64,000 bases of DNA from Paracoccaceae bacterium (GCA_020425085.1 JAGQRW010000001.1:186001-250000); one strand, 5' to 3'; positions 19,286-29,629 are shown, numbered from the stretch's first letter. Notes: a model not told the origin generated them from the letters alone. Made by a program: numbers and translations.

Positions 19286-20326
19286 TCACGTTTCCTCGCC
19301 GCCGTAATGATCATGGGCAAGGTCGTATCGTACCATCCCGGCGACCAACTCCTGAAACGATACCTTGCGTTTCCAATTCAACTCACGCTCGGCCTTTGAC
19401 GGATCTCCTAGAAGCATTTCCACTTCGGCCGGGCGAAAATAGCGAAGGTCAATCATAACGCGCGTTTTGCCGCTGGCGGCATCAATCCCCTTTTCGCTGA
19501 CACCCGTTCCTTGCCAGAGGATCGTTACTCCGGTCTCGGCAAAGGCGAGGGTCACGAATTCACGCACGCTGTGCGCTTCGCCGGTGGCAATGACATAATC
19601 CTGCGCCTTGTCCTGTTGCAGCATCAGCCACATTGCCTCGACAAAGTCGCGGGCATGGCCCCAGTCGCGCATGGCGTCAAGATTGCCGAGTTTCAGGATC
19701 TGCTGTCTACCCTGATGGATGCGTGCCACCGCCTGGGTGATTTTCTTGGTCACGAATGTCTCACCCCGGCGCGGGCTTTCGTGATTGAACAGGATACCGT
19801 TGCAAGCGAACATCCCATAGGCTTCGCGGTAGTTTACCGTCACCCAATAGGCATAGCATTTGGCCGCGCCATAGGGGGATTTCGGATAGAACGGCGTTGT
19901 TTCGCTTTGCGGTTCGGTGCCTGGAATGCCGCCGAAAAGTTCCGAGGTCGAAGCCTGATAGAACCGGCAGTTCACCTTGCTGTCACGGATCGCATCCAGA
20001 AGACGAACCGTGCCGATGCCACTGACCTCGGCGGTATATTCCGGCACCTCAAAGGAAACGCCAACATGCGACTGTGCGCCAAGATTATAGATCTCTTGTG
20101 GATCGATTTCTGAAATCAGCCGGTGCAGATTGGACGAATCGGCAAGATCGCCGTGATAGGTATGCAACCGTGGATGATCTAACAGATGGTCGATCCTTGG
20201 CGTGGTAAAAACCGAGGATCGGCGCAGGATCGCATGCACTTCATAGTCTTTGGCAAGCAACAATTCGGCCAGATACGAACCATCCTGACCAGTGATCCCG
20301 GTGATAAAAGCTGTTTTTGCAGGCAT
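19286..20326 (-). CDS. gmd: GDP-mannose 4,6-dehydratase
   Basis: Converts GDP-D-mannose to GDP-4-keto-6-deoxy-D-mannose. The 346-aa protein begins at ATG 20326 ([10 protein letters not shown]), where the Rossmann [15 protein letters not shown] motif is positioned as in other Gmd proteins; the frame is open further upstream but that extension is not family-like. The STSELFGG catalytic serine-threonine-glutamate region, [10 protein letters not shown] (Tyr-Lys pair) and [18 protein letters not shown] motif are all present. It is transcribed with fcl. The 5' region faces the DUF2237 gene. Confidence 0.94.
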   Translation of the reverse strand: MPAKTAFITGITGQDGSYLAELLLAKDYEVHAILRRSSVFTTPRIDHLLDHPRLHTYHGDLADSSNLHRLISEIDPQEIYNLGAQSHVGVSFEVPEYTAEVSGIGTVRLLDAIRDSKVNCRFYQASTSELFGGIPGTEPQSETTPFYPKSPYGAAKCYAYWVTVNYREAYGMFACNGILFNHESPRRGETFVTKKITQAVARIHQGRQQILKLGNLDAMRDWGHARDFVEAMWLMLQQDKAQDYVIATGEAHSVREFVTLAFAETGVTILWQGTGVSEKGIDAASGKTRVMIDLRYFRPAEVEMLLGDPSKAERELNWKRKVSFQELVAGMVRYDLAHDHYGGEET

Positions 20327-20446
20327 GAACATTTCCGCTGGTTTTCCTACCAAAAACATATTTCCGGCCCTTGCGCCACCGGGTTTTGCCCCATTCCTGA
20401 TTGTTCCGGCAAATATCACGGCCCATTGCGGCACATCAGACGCGGT

Positions 20447-20507
20447 TAAAGGGGCGCTGCCCCCTCGCCTTGGCTCACCCCCGGAGTACTTTCACAATAA
20501 AGAAGAA
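20447..20507. repeat. Roseobacter-type intergenic palindrome element (candidate)
   Basis: GGGGC-GCT-GCCCC (20451-20463) is followed by a C-rich CTCACCCCCGGAGTACTTTCAC and an A-rich AATAAAGAAGAA run. This order of elements (GGGGGCGCTGCCCCC-like hairpin, CCCCGGAGTA-TTT, then an AAGAAG tail) is common between genes of Rhodobacteraceae in my recollection. Only one copy is seen here. Confidence 0.35.
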
Positions 20508-20600
20508 CTTTTCGGTTTTTCCCAAACCGGTGCTTTTCTTTTGGTCGTCAACATCGCTAGACTGACTGAGTACCTATTGCAACAGAACCGGAATGAACCT

Positions 20601-20987
20601 TTGCAGGACAAGAAAACCGATCCTTCGCTGAATGCCCTTGGCGGGCCGCTGAAATCCTGTTCGACAGCGCCCATGACCGGATTTTTCAGGGACGGCTGTT
20701 GCAACACAGGCCCCGAGGATGTGGGAAGGCACACGGTTTGCTGTCAGGTTACCGACGAGTTTCTGGCGTTTTCCAAGTATCTTGGCAATGACCTGTCCAC
20801 ACCAAGGCCCGAATTCGGTTTTGCCGGCTTGAAACACGGGGATCGCTGGTGTCTTTGCGCCGATCGGTGGTTGCAGGCACATGAGGAACATGCGGCGCCG
20901 CATGTGATTCTGGAATGCACGCATCAACGCACACTGGAAACGGTGCCGCTTGAAGTATTGCGAAGCAAGGCGCTGGATCTGAACTGA
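20601..20987 (+). CDS. DUF2237 family protein
   Basis: A 128-aa protein of the DUF2237 family (function unknown; small soluble protein). The conserved body LGGPLKSCSTAPMTGFFRDGCCNTGPEDVGRHTVC and the DRWCLCADRW motif, with several invariant cysteines, identify it. There is no ATG in frame near the domain start; TTG at 20601, with CGGA about eight bases upstream, gives a sensible N-terminus (MQDKKTDPSLN). The open frame extends further upstream without family-like sequence. It converges tail to tail with an MFS gene with only one base between the stops. Confidence 0.8.
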   Translation: MQDKKTDPSLNALGGPLKSCSTAPMTGFFRDGCCNTGPEDVGRHTVCCQVTDEFLAFSKYLGNDLSTPRPEFGFAGLKHGDRWCLCADRWLQAHEEHAAPHVILECTHQRTLETVPLEVLRSKALDLN

Positions 20988-20988
20988 T

Positions 20989-22197
20989 TTATCTTCCGGC
21001 CAGCGGGCGTTGCATGACCGCAAGCAAGGCGCCGAGAATGAGGATCAGACCAGCAGCGATCAGGCCGGGTTCGGTACTGCCGCTCAGATCGGTCAGGGCG
21101 CCGGCACCCACCGGACCAACAATCTGTCCAATCGAGAAGACGACGGTGAACAGTGCGATGGACGCTCCCCAGCTTGTGGCCGGCAGGTTCTTGCGCACGA
21201 ATGTCGTGGCCGAAGTCGGAACCATGAAGAAGGCCAGTCCGAACAGGGCCGCCGACAGGATCATGCTGATCGATCCCGGCAACAGCAGCGGCAACAGGAC
21301 ACCGGAACCGGTGGCAAGGCTGGTCAGGCTGAGGGCAAGGCCTCCCTCGGCGCGGGATAGCACGTGCCGCCAGACAAATGGTGAAAACATTACCGCCACC
21401 CCCATCACCCCCCAGGTGGTCGCAATCAGTCCCGGTCCGGCCCCTTGCCCGCGCATCCAGGCGATAAGAAAGGTGATGTAGATGACATAGCCGACACCGA
21501 ACAGGAAATAGGTGACAAGTGCGGGCACCATTGCCCCGACCGACAGGCCCGATTTCAGGCTGAGAGTCGGACCGGCAGGTGGCCGGGGGGTCAGGCTTGC
21601 CGCCCGCCAGGATGGCAGCAGAGCAGCAAGGCCGGCCAGACCGAGCATCAGCCAGGCAATCGGCCAGCCCGAATTGCCGGACCACGCCATGAACCAGGGC
21701 AAAACCAGCGCGGTTGCCAGCATGCCAAGCCCGCCGCCGCCGTAATATAGCGCGATCACCAGGGCATTGCGGGTGCGATCCTCGGCAAAAATCGCCGAGG
21801 CCAGCACACCACCGGCAATGAATACCGGGGCACCGCCGATACCGGCCAGAAGTCGCCAGAAGCTAAGCACCCAGAAATCGCGGCTGATCGAAGAAAAAAC
21901 CAGCGCGGTGGCGGTCAGGACCATACCCCAGTTGAACAGTCGCACCGGACCCAACCGGGAAATCAACGTCAGCGCCAGCAGCGCGCCAACCAGATAGCCG
22001 ATGGCATTGGCGGTATTGATCCAGCCGGCCTGGGTATAGTTCCAGCCGAGATCATCACGCATGGCGGGCAGCAACAAACCATAGGCAAACCGCGCCAGCC
22101 CATTGGTAACCGCCGGACCCAACGACAGTCCGATGGCAATCCACCAGAACCTGGCGGTTTCGGTTTGCAACTGGTTTTTGTCCGAAAGATCGTTCAC
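20989..22197 (-). CDS. MFS transporter, YbfB/YjiJ type
   Basis: A 402-aa inner-membrane carrier with twelve predicted helices. The N-terminal LGPAVTNGLARFAYGLLLPAMRDDLGWNYTQAGWINTANAIGYLVGALL arrangement is characteristic of the YbfB/YjiJ subgroup of the major facilitator superfamily, whose substrates are mostly unknown. The GLARFAYGLLLPAM motif is in helix 1 and an RLLAGIGGA motif in helix 4. It stands alone on its strand, about 150 bases from the TetR gene. Confidence 0.85.
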   Translation of the reverse strand: MNDLSDKNQLQTETARFWWIAIGLSLGPAVTNGLARFAYGLLLPAMRDDLGWNYTQAGWINTANAIGYLVGALLALTLISRLGPVRLFNWGMVLTATALVFSSISRDFWVLSFWRLLAGIGGAPVFIAGGVLASAIFAEDRTRNALVIALYYGGGGLGMLATALVLPWFMAWSGNSGWPIAWLMLGLAGLAALLPSWRAASLTPRPPAGPTLSLKSGLSVGAMVPALVTYFLFGVGYVIYITFLIAWMRGQGAGPGLIATTWGVMGVAVMFSPFVWRHVLSRAEGGLALSLTSLATGSGVLLPLLLPGSISMILSAALFGLAFFMVPTSATTFVRKNLPATSWGASIALFTVVFSIGQIVGPVGAGALTDLSGSTEPGLIAAGLILILGALLAVMQRPLAGR

Positions 22198-22348
22198 AGG
22201 ATCAAGGCTAGCCTAACCGGATCGGGCACGAAAGCGGCAATCAGCAGGGAAATCATGGAAAAAACAAGATTTTATGGCAATGTTCCGACCCAGAGGATTG
22301 CAGCCACCAACGCATCAGCCAACTGGGTAGACGGATTTCGTCTGCCTT

Positions 22349-22996
22349 TTACAAAGTGTTCCAATATGCGCGCCCATTGCCCGTCAGGAACGGTTCGATC
22401 AAAAGCTTGCCTCCTGCTTCCACATAGGAATCAAGATCGTATTTTCCGCTGAACGCCCACTGTTTCAGTGCCCAGGCATGGGAAAACAGCACGAACTGAT
22501 AGGTCAGAAGTTCCAGATCGGGTGCCTTCATCAAACCCTGTGCCACGCATTCATCAAGCAGATCGCGGAAAATCCGGTTGGTGCGGATTTCGGCATTCTC
22601 GATATAAATCCGTCGGTTGAGCGGCAGCGACTTGGTGGCACGATAGGCCAGAACCGTCGCATCCCTGAGGGTGTGAACAACAGTACAATAGGCCCTGAGT
22701 GCAGCAAAAAGACGCTCCAGCGGGTGATCGAGGTCGGCATATTGTGGTGGAATATCATGCTCATAAGTATCCAGCACCTGTTTCAGGGCCAGAAACAGGA
22801 TGTCGTCCTTATCGCCGAAATACTGGTAAACCAGCCCGGTACTGACGCCAGCCTGTTTTGAAATCTGTTGTACTGTGGTTCCGGCATAGCCTTGTTTCGA
22901 AAACAGCTTCACCGCCGCGTTGACGATCTGACGGCGGCGCCTGGCGATCAGATCCTTGTCGGATACATGGCTTTCTACATCATCGGACAGTGCCAT
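22349..22996 (-). CDS. TetR-family regulator, probable repressor of the CoA locus
   Basis: A 215-aa TetR/AcrR protein with the helix-turn-helix TTVQQISKQAGVSTGLVYQYFGDKDDIL at about residues 40-67 and a variable helical ligand domain. It is the last gene of the minus-strand ligase/reductase arm, 120 bases behind the ligase. TetR regulators of acyl-CoA catabolism (for example Bacillus FadR) bind TGAATGAATATTCATTCA-type palindromes, and exactly such sites lie at the divergent promoter at 28.7 kb. I infer that this protein represses the locus and is released by an acyl-CoA; the pairing is not proven by sequence. Confidence 0.85.
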   Translation of the reverse strand: MALSDDVESHVSDKDLIARRRRQIVNAAVKLFSKQGYAGTTVQQISKQAGVSTGLVYQYFGDKDDILFLALKQVLDTYEHDIPPQYADLDHPLERLFAALRAYCTVVHTLRDATVLAYRATKSLPLNRRIYIENAEIRTNRIFRDLLDECVAQGLMKAPDLELLTYQFVLFSHAWALKQWAFSGKYDLDSYVEAGGKLLIEPFLTGNGRAYWNTL

Positions 22997-23116
22997 CGCA
23001 TTCCCCGCAACTGGTGTTTCCGACGTGTGGCGCGGCTTTTGTCGGCAGATTTTCCCGTTTCAAAAGGTACGGTGCCGCGCGAGGGGTTTGCAATCGCTTG
23101 ACAATGCGGTTTCGCA

Positions 23117-24853
23117 CTATAGGTCATCTGGCAGTTTCAGGTTCGGCTTTTTGGTATAGGAGGTTTCGCTTTCCACCAGTTTGGCCGCCCGATCTCTCAG
23201 CACGAATTTCTGGATCTTGCCACTGGGGGTGCGTGGCATTTCCTTGATGATTTCCATACGCTCGGGGAAATACTGTTTGGCCAGTTCCTGAGATTTCAGA
23301 TATTCCACCATTTCGGCAAAGCTCAGCTTGGTATCGGGGAGCAGTGTAACAAAAACGCAGCCGCGTTCACCCAGCCGTTCATCGGGCATCCCAACCAGGG
23401 CAACATCGTGAACCTGTGGTAGTTCGCTGATCAGCGATTCCACTTCAAGCACCGGAATATTCTCGCCACCCCGGATGATGATGTCCTTGTCACGTCCGGC
23501 AATTCGAATGTTGCCGTTTTCGTCCATCCAGGCCAGATCACCGGTATCGAACCAACCCTCGGAATCAACCGAATAAAGATCGGGCTTCTTGCAATAACCG
23601 ACAAACAGGGTGGAACCCCGGCATTGCAGAAATCCGGTCTTGCCTGCCGGCAGCACCTTGCCTTTGTCGTCAACCACCCTGACCTCGTTGCCGGGCAGTG
23701 CCGCACCGTCATTGAGCGGACCGGCAAGCGAGGTGAAAGGTTCGGTGGCAGTGACCTGAATAACCTCGGTCATACCCCAGCCCGGAACCAGGTTGACCGG
23801 TATTTTTTTCAACACCTTGTTCACCATCGGCTCCAGAATGGGCGCTCCAGCGGTCATGAACATGCGAAAACATGACAGGTCGCGGTTTTCCACTTCCGGC
23901 ACTTCGGACAGATCGACCAGAAACGGCGTCGAGGCGCAGGTATAGGTGACGCGGTATTTCTCGATCAGGTCAACCGCGATGGCGGGATTCCAGACATCCA
24001 TGATCACCAGCGGAATACCCAGCTTGATCGGTGTCATCATGCCAAAGCAAAAGCCGATCTGATGCGCAAATGGTGCCGGCATGAATCCGATATCGTTCGA
24101 CCCCAGCGCCAACCGCTGAGTTACCTGTGAGGCCGATGAAAGCAGCGTGTTTGAGGTATGCATCACCCCTTTTGGCTTGCCGGTGGTGCCCGAGGTATAA
24201 AGCAGTTCCACAACGTCGTTAGGACTGTGGGGCGATTGGCTTGACGGGCGCTTTTCCGGCTCCTTCAGCAGTAGGGTTTCAAAGGCGTTCTTGCCCTTGC
24301 CGCCGACCACGATCAGGTGTTGCAGGCTGGGAATACGTTCCAGGAGTTGTTCCCCCAGCCCTTCATAATCGAAATTCTGAAAGGTTTGCGGTACAATAAA
24401 TACACGGGATTCGGCGAATCCGATCATGTATTCCAGTTCACGCGCTCGAAAGATCGGCATCACCGGATTGCTGATCGCGCCAATCTTGAGACAGGCCAGA
24501 TGGATGGCGACAAATTCCCACCAGTTCGGCAGTTGAAAGGAAACCACATCGCCGGGCCGGATGCCAAGCGACATCAGGTTACCGCCGACACGCTCGGCCC
24601 GCTCGTTGATTTCACCATAGCTGACGGTGGTAATCTGCCCGGAATCGGCGCGATGCGAGATCAATGCCGGGCGATCGGGATTTTCGGCGATGTATTCCAT
24701 CAGATAGTCGGTCAAAACCCGGTTTGGCCAGATGCCGAGCTCGGTCTCTCGCTGGATCCGGGACTGATCGAGTATCATGTGTGTTTCAAGCTGTCCCGGC
24801 AATGCCAGCCGGAAACCACATTCACTTTTCAGGCCGGTATCTTTCACGGTCAC
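23117..24853 (-). CDS. AMP-forming acyl-CoA ligase (cyclohexanecarboxylate/aromatic acid type)
   Basis: A 578-aa ANL-superfamily ligase activating an organic acid to its CoA thioester. Motifs: LLYTSGTTGKPKGVMHT (P-loop), PAPFAHQIGFCFG (A4 aromatic), GWGMTE (A5), DTGDLAWMDENGNIRIAGRDKDIIIRGGENI and the C-terminal lysine in RTPSGKIQKF. It resembles AliA-like cyclohexanecarboxylate-CoA ligases and 2,3-dihydroxybenzoate-AMP-ligase-like enzymes. The GTG start overlaps the hcrB stop by four bases; a downstream ATG at 24778 lacks a ribosome-binding site, so the GTG is favoured. The substrate cannot be fixed from sequence. Confidence 0.85.
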   Translation of the reverse strand: MTVKDTGLKSECGFRLALPGQLETHMILDQSRIQRETELGIWPNRVLTDYLMEYIAENPDRPALISHRADSGQITTVSYGEINERAERVGGNLMSLGIRPGDVVSFQLPNWWEFVAIHLACLKIGAISNPVMPIFRARELEYMIGFAESRVFIVPQTFQNFDYEGLGEQLLERIPSLQHLIVVGGKGKNAFETLLLKEPEKRPSSQSPHSPNDVVELLYTSGTTGKPKGVMHTSNTLLSSASQVTQRLALGSNDIGFMPAPFAHQIGFCFGMMTPIKLGIPLVIMDVWNPAIAVDLIEKYRVTYTCASTPFLVDLSEVPEVENRDLSCFRMFMTAGAPILEPMVNKVLKKIPVNLVPGWGMTEVIQVTATEPFTSLAGPLNDGAALPGNEVRVVDDKGKVLPAGKTGFLQCRGSTLFVGYCKKPDLYSVDSEGWFDTGDLAWMDENGNIRIAGRDKDIIIRGGENIPVLEVESLISELPQVHDVALVGMPDERLGERGCVFVTLLPDTKLSFAEMVEYLKSQELAKQYFPERMEIIKEMPRTPSGKIQKFVLRDRAAKLVESETSYTKKPNLKLPDDL

Positions 24854-25842
24854 ACTCCGTTTTTTCCAGTGGGTGCAGTCAGGCCCTCAATCAGTCGCCT
24901 GCCCAGAACCGCAACCATCTTGCGGCGGTAGAGTCCCGGCAGGTTCGTGGTCCGCATCGGCTTGATAGACTGGCCGATCTCCCTGTCGATCGCCGATAGT
25001 GCCAGATCGTCGGTGATCGACAAGGGAACCACGCTGAAATCCTCGAACAACAGCGGCCGGGAATTGGTGCCGGTCACGGCAATTCTGAGATGCGAAATTC
25101 CCCTGTTGTCAAGTCTGAGTGCCACCGCAACGCCCGCCAACGGGAAATCGACCGATTTGCGCAGCCGCGATTTCAGATAGCCCGACCGCCATTGGGCCGC
25201 TTTAAGCGGAATGCGGATCGATACCAGCAGTTCGCCTGGCTTCAACAGTAAATGGCTGCGACCATCATCTTCATAGATGCTGTTCAGCGAAACCCACCGA
25301 TCCTTGCCTTGTGCCGCAATCCTGACCTCGGCCCCAAGCACCAGAAGCGCCGGTGCAACATCACCACAATAGGCGGCAAAGCAATGTTCGCCGTTCGGGG
25401 CAACATGGCAGGTATCGCCATCCAGTTTCAAACAGAAGCCGTTGGATTTTCGCCACCAGTGACTCTGGTTGTAAAACAGGCAACGCGTATCCTGACAAAG
25501 GTTGCCGCCAATCGTCGCAGCCTCACGCAGGCCCGGTCCCGCAACCTCGGCAATCGCCTGTAGAAGGGCCGGAAAACCAGCCAGCTTGTCACTTTCCAGT
25601 AGTTGCGCCAGCGGCATTGCCGCGCCGATCACCAGATGATCACCTTGCAGATCAACGGATTTCATTTCCGCAACCCCATCGGTGCTGACCAATACAGGCG
25701 GGGTGCCGATTCTTCGCCGCAGGTTTGGCACCAGATCCGTGCCACCCGAAAATACCCGCGCACCCGTCTTATTCGCCAGTTGTTCAACCACCTCGGCAAT
25801 GCTTGCCGGAGCGTTCAGTTCAAAATTCATACCGGTATTCAT
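24850..25842 (-). CDS. hcrB: 4-hydroxybenzoyl-CoA reductase beta-type subunit (FAD plus extra 4Fe-4S)
   Basis: Medium FAD subunit, 330 aa, of a xanthine-oxidase-family enzyme. FAD motifs are [11 protein letters not shown] (30-40) and TIGGNL (110-115). The decisive feature is an insert with C121, C137, C145 and C154. In Thauera aromatica 4-hydroxybenzoyl-CoA reductase the extra [4Fe-4S] cluster is held by C122, C138, C146 and C155 of this subunit; the 16-8-9 spacing is identical. That cluster allows the enzyme to run as a reductase, dehydroxylating 4-hydroxybenzoyl-CoA to benzoyl-CoA with ferredoxin. Overlaps of four bases join it to hcrA and to the ligase. Confidence 0.88.
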   Translation of the reverse strand: MNTGMNFELNAPASIAEVVEQLANKTGARVFSGGTDLVPNLRRRIGTPPVLVSTDGVAEMKSVDLQGDHLVIGAAMPLAQLLESDKLAGFPALLQAIAEVAGPGLREAATIGGNLCQDTRCLFYNQSHWWRKSNGFCLKLDGDTCHVAPNGEHCFAAYCGDVAPALLVLGAEVRIAAQGKDRWVSLNSIYEDDGRSHLLLKPGELLVSIRIPLKAAQWRSGYLKSRLRKSVDFPLAGVAVALRLDNRGISHLRIAVTGTNSRPLLFEDFSVVPLSITDDLALSAIDREIGQSIKPMRTTNLPGLYRRKMVAVLGRRLIEGLTAPTGKNGV

Positions 25843-28160
25843 GCTGACACCCGTTTGCGTTGTGCCTGCCGCCGTTTGCGCGTCAGCGCATCCAGAACCT
25901 TGTCCGGCGTGATTGGCATATCGTTGATTTCAACCCCGATAGCGTCCGAAACCGCCTCGGCAAGGGCGGGCAGAAATCCTGCCAATCCGCCCTCGCTTGC
26001 CTCTTTGGCGCCGAACGGGCCGTTCGGGTCCATGGATTCAACGATGAAGACCTCGATATCCGGTGAATCCATCATGGTCGGGAAACTGTAGTCGATGAAA
26101 TTCGCATGCAGCGGCAGACCCTTGTGGAATCGAGTCGCCTCCATCATCGCCTGCCCCATGCCCATCCAGATCGCACCCTGCACCTGACCTTCGACCGACA
26201 ACGGGTTCAGGGCATAGCCGCAATCATGCGCGACCCAGACCTTTTCCACGGTGATTTCGCCGGTATCCTCATCCACCACAACCTCGACCACTTGCGCGGC
26301 ATAGGAAAAGCCCATGGTGGAACCAACTGCGCCACCGCGATGTTTGCCGCCCTGAAATTCCTTAGGCACGGTAAAGGTGCCGCGTTCGGTGATGGCGCCG
26401 TGATCTATCAACGCAGTCTGCACCACCTTGTCAAACGGGATGCCCTTATCCTGGCTGTCGATCACGCGATATGTCTCACCACAGCATTCGATATTTTCCG
26501 GTTCCGTCTCCAGCGCGGTGGCGGCGGCGCGGATCAACCGTGCCTTGAGCTTTTCCGCCGCATGCAGCGTGGCGTTGCCGACCATATAAGTGACACGCGA
26601 CGAATAGGAGCCCATGTCGCGGGGGGTGATCGCACTGTCGCTGGCAATCACCCTTAGACGCGAATAGTCCAGCCCCAGAACCTCGGCCACCACTTGTGCA
26701 ACGATGGTGGATGACCCCTGACCGATTTCAGCGGCACCGGTAAGAATGGTAATGCCGCCATCGAAATCCAGCTTGAGGTTGACCACCGCATCGGGCTGCC
26801 CCGTCCACTGCACGGGCTTGGCCGCACCGCTGACGAAATGCGAACAACCGATGCCAAGACCGCGCCCCTTGGGCAACTTGCCATAACGTTCTTTCCAGCC
26901 ACTGGCCTTTTCCACCCAGTCAAGTGCTTCGGGCAGACCATAAGACGTGACCATCAAGCCGTTTGGCGTTTCCGTCGGGGTCTGCATCAGATTGATGCGG
27001 CGCACTTCCAGTGGATCAAGACCCAGCTCTCGCGCCATCCGGTTCAGGATGGTATCAAAGGCGTGGCGGATATCCACCGTGCCGTGGCCGCGCATGGCAC
27101 CGCAAGGCGGCGTGTTGGTGTAAACGCGATAGCCATCGTAATGCACTGCCGGAATATCATAAAGCGCGTTCAACAGCGCCCCGGCATAAAGGATGGTGAC
27201 GATACCATAGCCGCCATAGGCACCGCCGTATTGGTCCATCTCGGCCTTGACCGCCATAATCTTGCCGGTCTTGCTCAGCCCGAGCTTCAGGCGAACATCT
27301 GCGGCAGGACGACCGCGATGGGTCAGAAAGGTTTCCTCGCGCGTCAGTACCATGCGCACCCGGCCCCGCGCTGCACGCGCCAGAATACCGCAGATCAGTT
27401 CGAAATTCAGCGTTTCGGTTCGCGCGCCGAAACCGCCGCCAACGAAAGGCTTGATCACCCGGATGCGTGATTGTGGCATCTGCATGCACTGCGCCAGCAT
27501 CAGGTGGACGTAGTAAGGAACCTGAGTAACTGAATGAAACGTCAGATGATCGCGTTCAGGATGATATTCAGCGATTGCCGCATGTGGTTCCATATGCGCA
27601 TGCGTCACTTCTTCGCAGTGAAATTCGTCCTCCACAACCAGATCTGATTGACGAAATCCATCTTCGACATCGCCGAATGAGTTATGTACGTCACGTTCCA
27701 GATTGCCGGGTTTGTTTTCATGTATTTGCACGGCATCGGGCGCGCGCGATTCCCTGGCGGTGTAATAACCCGGCAATTCGCGCACCGTCAGTTCGATCAG
27801 TTCAAGCGCCGCCTCGGCGGTGGCGGCATCGACGGCGGCAACAGCGGCAATCGGTTCGCCGCGATAGCGCACCTTTTCCTGCGCCATCGGGTATTCATTC
27901 TGGGCAATCGGCACAATGCCATAGGGGATCGGACTGTCCTTGCCGGTGACCACCGCAATCACACCTTCCAGCGCCTCGGCCCTGGAGGTATCGACATTGA
28001 TGATCTCGGCATGGCTGTAGGGGGAACGTAGGATACGCCCCACATACGCACCATCAATAGCCAGATCGGCGGTGTATTTGGCGGCGCCGCGCACCTTTTC
28101 CACACCGTCAATCAGCGGCGTTCGCGCGCCTACTCCGTTGGTTTTCAAGGGTTTGTTCAT
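25839..28160 (-). CDS. hcrA: 4-hydroxybenzoyl-CoA reductase alpha-type subunit (molybdenum)
   Basis: Molybdopterin subunit, 773 aa from ATG 28160 (MNKPLKTNG). The chain has the N-terminal hammerhead domain ([20 protein letters not shown]), the GGGFGARTE cofactor loop, a [16 protein letters not shown] motif, and [12 protein letters not shown] near the C-terminus, whose glutamate is the general base of the family. The tail is rich in basic residues ([11 protein letters not shown]). With HcrB and HcrC it forms a heterotrimeric molybdoenzyme. A four-base overlap couples it to hcrC. Without the HcrB cluster it would be annotated only as a xanthine-dehydrogenase-family protein, so substrate identity rests on the partner subunit. 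Confidence 0.85.
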   Translation of the reverse strand: MNKPLKTNGVGARTPLIDGVEKVRGAAKYTADLAIDGAYVGRILRSPYSHAEIINVDTSRAEALEGVIAVVTGKDSPIPYGIVPIAQNEYPMAQEKVRYRGEPIAAVAAVDAATAEAALELIELTVRELPGYYTARESRAPDAVQIHENKPGNLERDVHNSFGDVEDGFRQSDLVVEDEFHCEEVTHAHMEPHAAIAEYHPERDHLTFHSVTQVPYYVHLMLAQCMQMPQSRIRVIKPFVGGGFGARTETLNFELICGILARAARGRVRMVLTREETFLTHRGRPAADVRLKLGLSKTGKIMAVKAEMDQYGGAYGGYGIVTILYAGALLNALYDIPAVHYDGYRVYTNTPPCGAMRGHGTVDIRHAFDTILNRMARELGLDPLEVRRINLMQTPTETPNGLMVTSYGLPEALDWVEKASGWKERYGKLPKGRGLGIGCSHFVSGAAKPVQWTGQPDAVVNLKLDFDGGITILTGAAEIGQGSSTIVAQVVAEVLGLDYSRLRVIASDSAITPRDMGSYSSRVTYMVGNATLHAAEKLKARLIRAAATALETEPENIECCGETYRVIDSQDKGIPFDKVVQTALIDHGAITERGTFTVPKEFQGGKHRGGAVGSTMGFSYAAQVVEVVVDEDTGEITVEKVWVAHDCGYALNPLSVEGQVQGAIWMGMGQAMMEATRFHKGLPLHANFIDYSFPTMMDSPDIEVFIVESMDPNGPFGAKEASEGGLAGFLPALAEAVSDAIGVEINDMPITPDKVLDALTRKRRQAQRKRVSA

Positions 28161-28630
28161 GCCTGCTCTCCGGTCAGAATGGCCGCTTCGACCGATTCGA
28201 TGATCTTGACATAACCGGTGCAGCGGCAAAGATTGCCCGACAGCGCCTCCTTGATCTCGTCTCGTTCAGGTGCCGGATTCTTGCGAAGCAGGCTTTCGGC
28301 GGCCATGATCATGCCCGGCGTACAGAATCCACATTGCGTGCCAAGTTTTTCGTGAAACGCCGCCTGAAGGCGCGACAGGCGGCCCTTTGTCTCGATTGAT
28401 TCGATGGTCTCGACTGTCTTGCCCGCGACCGATTTGGCCAGCGTCACACAGCTTAACCGCTGCCTTCCATCCACCAGCACGGTGCAGGCACCACATTCGC
28501 CGCCGTCGCAACCCTGCTTGGTACCGGTAAGACCCAGGCGGTCACGCAAGAAATCAACCAGCAACATTGCATCAGGAATCAGGTGTTCCTGCGTCTTGCC
28601 GTTTACCTTCAGATTTATGATAGATGCCAT
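28157..28630 (-). CDS. hcrC: 4-hydroxybenzoyl-CoA reductase gamma-type subunit (two 2Fe-2S)
   Basis: A 157-aa iron-sulfur subunit. C41, C46, C49 and C61 bind the plant-type [2Fe-2S] cluster, and C100, C103, C135 and C137 (CGFCTPG, CRCTGY) the second. ATG 28630 follows an AGGAAGGG ribosome-binding site; the frame extends upstream but that part is not family-like. It is the first gene of the minus-strand arm hcrC-hcrA-hcrB-ligase-TetR and faces the SDR gene across the 252-base region with two palindromic operators. Confidence 0.88.
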   Translation of the reverse strand: MASIINLKVNGKTQEHLIPDAMLLVDFLRDRLGLTGTKQGCDGGECGACTVLVDGRQRLSCVTLAKSVAGKTVETIESIETKGRLSRLQAAFHEKLGTQCGFCTPGMIMAAESLLRKNPAPERDEIKEALSGNLCRCTGYVKIIESVEAAILTGEQA

Positions 28631-28688
28631 CTTAGCCCTTCCTGCAAACCGCCATATTTCATGACGAATGTTCCATTGTTGCATAGTC

Positions 28689-28706
28689 AATGAATGGCCA
28701 TTCATT
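28689..28706. promoter_or_regulatory. Perfect 18-bp palindrome upstream of hcrC (candidate TetR operator)
   Basis: AATGAATGGCCATTCATT is its own reverse complement. It contains TGAATG and CATTCA half-sites two bases apart and lies 59 bases upstream of the hcrC start codon. The same half-sites recur in the second palindrome at 28778. Confidence 0.75.
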
Positions 28707-28762
28707 CATGAAATTTGTAGCCTGGTACAACAACTTTTGTCAACGTGGAACGCAAAAAGCGG

Positions 28763-28795
28763 TTGACGGTTTTTTAGTGAATGAATATTCATTCA
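28763..28795 (+). promoter_or_regulatory. Promoter of the SDR arm overlapped by an 18-bp palindromic operator
   Basis: TTGACG (28763-28768) and TATTCA (28786-28791) are 17 bases apart, a good sigma-70-like arrangement. The palindrome TGAATGAATATTCATTCA (28778-28795), also perfect, covers the -10 box. Its sequence is the known consensus type of acyl-CoA-responsive TetR repressors such as Bacillus FadR. A bound repressor would block RNA polymerase directly. Confidence 0.7.
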
Positions 28796-28882
28796 GATAA
28801 CAACAAGCGGAGGTTCTGCCGAATCGATACCCCATGTCGATACTGGTGGTGTCGGGAAAACTGCAACAAAGGGAACTTGGCA

Positions 28883-29629
28883 ATGAAACTTGAAGGCAAG
28901 GCAGCAATCGTAACGGGCGCTGCATCTGGAATTGGTCTTGCAACCGCGAACGCGCTGGCAGATGCCGGTGCGCATGTATTCATCGGCGACATATCCGAGG
29001 CCGATGGCGAAGCGGTCGCCGCAGCGATTCGCAAACGCAACGGCAAGGCAGATTTCGTTCGCCTGGACGTAACCGATCAGAGTTCCATCGACAGTTTCAA
29101 ACAGGCCGTTCTGGCCAAGGCTTCCAAGGTCGATATCGTGGTGAATGTCGCGGGTTGGGGCCGGATCGAACCTTTTGTGGAAAATACCCCCGAATTCTGG
29201 CGCAAGGTCGTTGATCTGAATCTGATGGGTCCAATCGCAGTCACCCGCGCCTTTCTTGATGGCATGATGGAACGGCGCGAAGGCAAGATCGTCATCGTCG
29301 CCAGCGACGCGGGCCGTGTTGGCAGCCTGGGCGAAACCGTCTATGCCGGGGCCAAGGGCGGTGCCATCGCTTTCGGCAAATCGCTGGCCCGCGAAATGGC
29401 GCGATTCAATATCACCGTCAACAGCGTCTGCCCCGGCCCGACCGATACCCCCCTGATGGACCGGGTTCCGGAAAAAATCCGCGAGGCATTCATTCGCGCC
29501 ACACCGCTGCGCCGGCTTGGACAACCCAGTGAAGTGGCCGACGCTGTTCTTTACTTTTCCTCGGATCAGTCCAGCTATGTGACCGGTCAGGTGCTTAGCG
29601 TCAGCGGCGGTCTTACAATGTCCGGCTAG
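28883..29629 (+). CDS. Short-chain dehydrogenase, BadH-like
   Basis: A 248-aa NAD(P)-dependent SDR. The cofactor motif is [10 protein letters not shown], the catalytic residues are in [24 protein letters not shown] (Ser, Tyr and Lys), and the end reads [15 protein letters not shown]. The SDA-RVGS-GE-VYA-KGG and CPGPTDT segments closely match my recollection of BadH, the 2-hydroxycyclohexanecarboxyl-CoA dehydrogenase of Rhodopseudomonas palustris. It would oxidise a 3-hydroxyacyl-CoA ring intermediate. ATG 28883 is preceded by AAGGGAA; the open frame begins earlier, inside the operator region. First gene of the plus-strand arm. Confidence 0.85.
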   Translation: MKLEGKAAIVTGAASGIGLATANALADAGAHVFIGDISEADGEAVAAAIRKRNGKADFVRLDVTDQSSIDSFKQAVLAKASKVDIVVNVAGWGRIEPFVENTPEFWRKVVDLNLMGPIAVTRAFLDGMMERREGKIVIVASDAGRVGSLGETVYAGAKGGAIAFGKSLAREMARFNITVNSVCPGPTDTPLMDRVPEKIREAFIRATPLRRLGQPSEVADAVLYFSSDQSSYVTGQVLSVSGGLTMSG

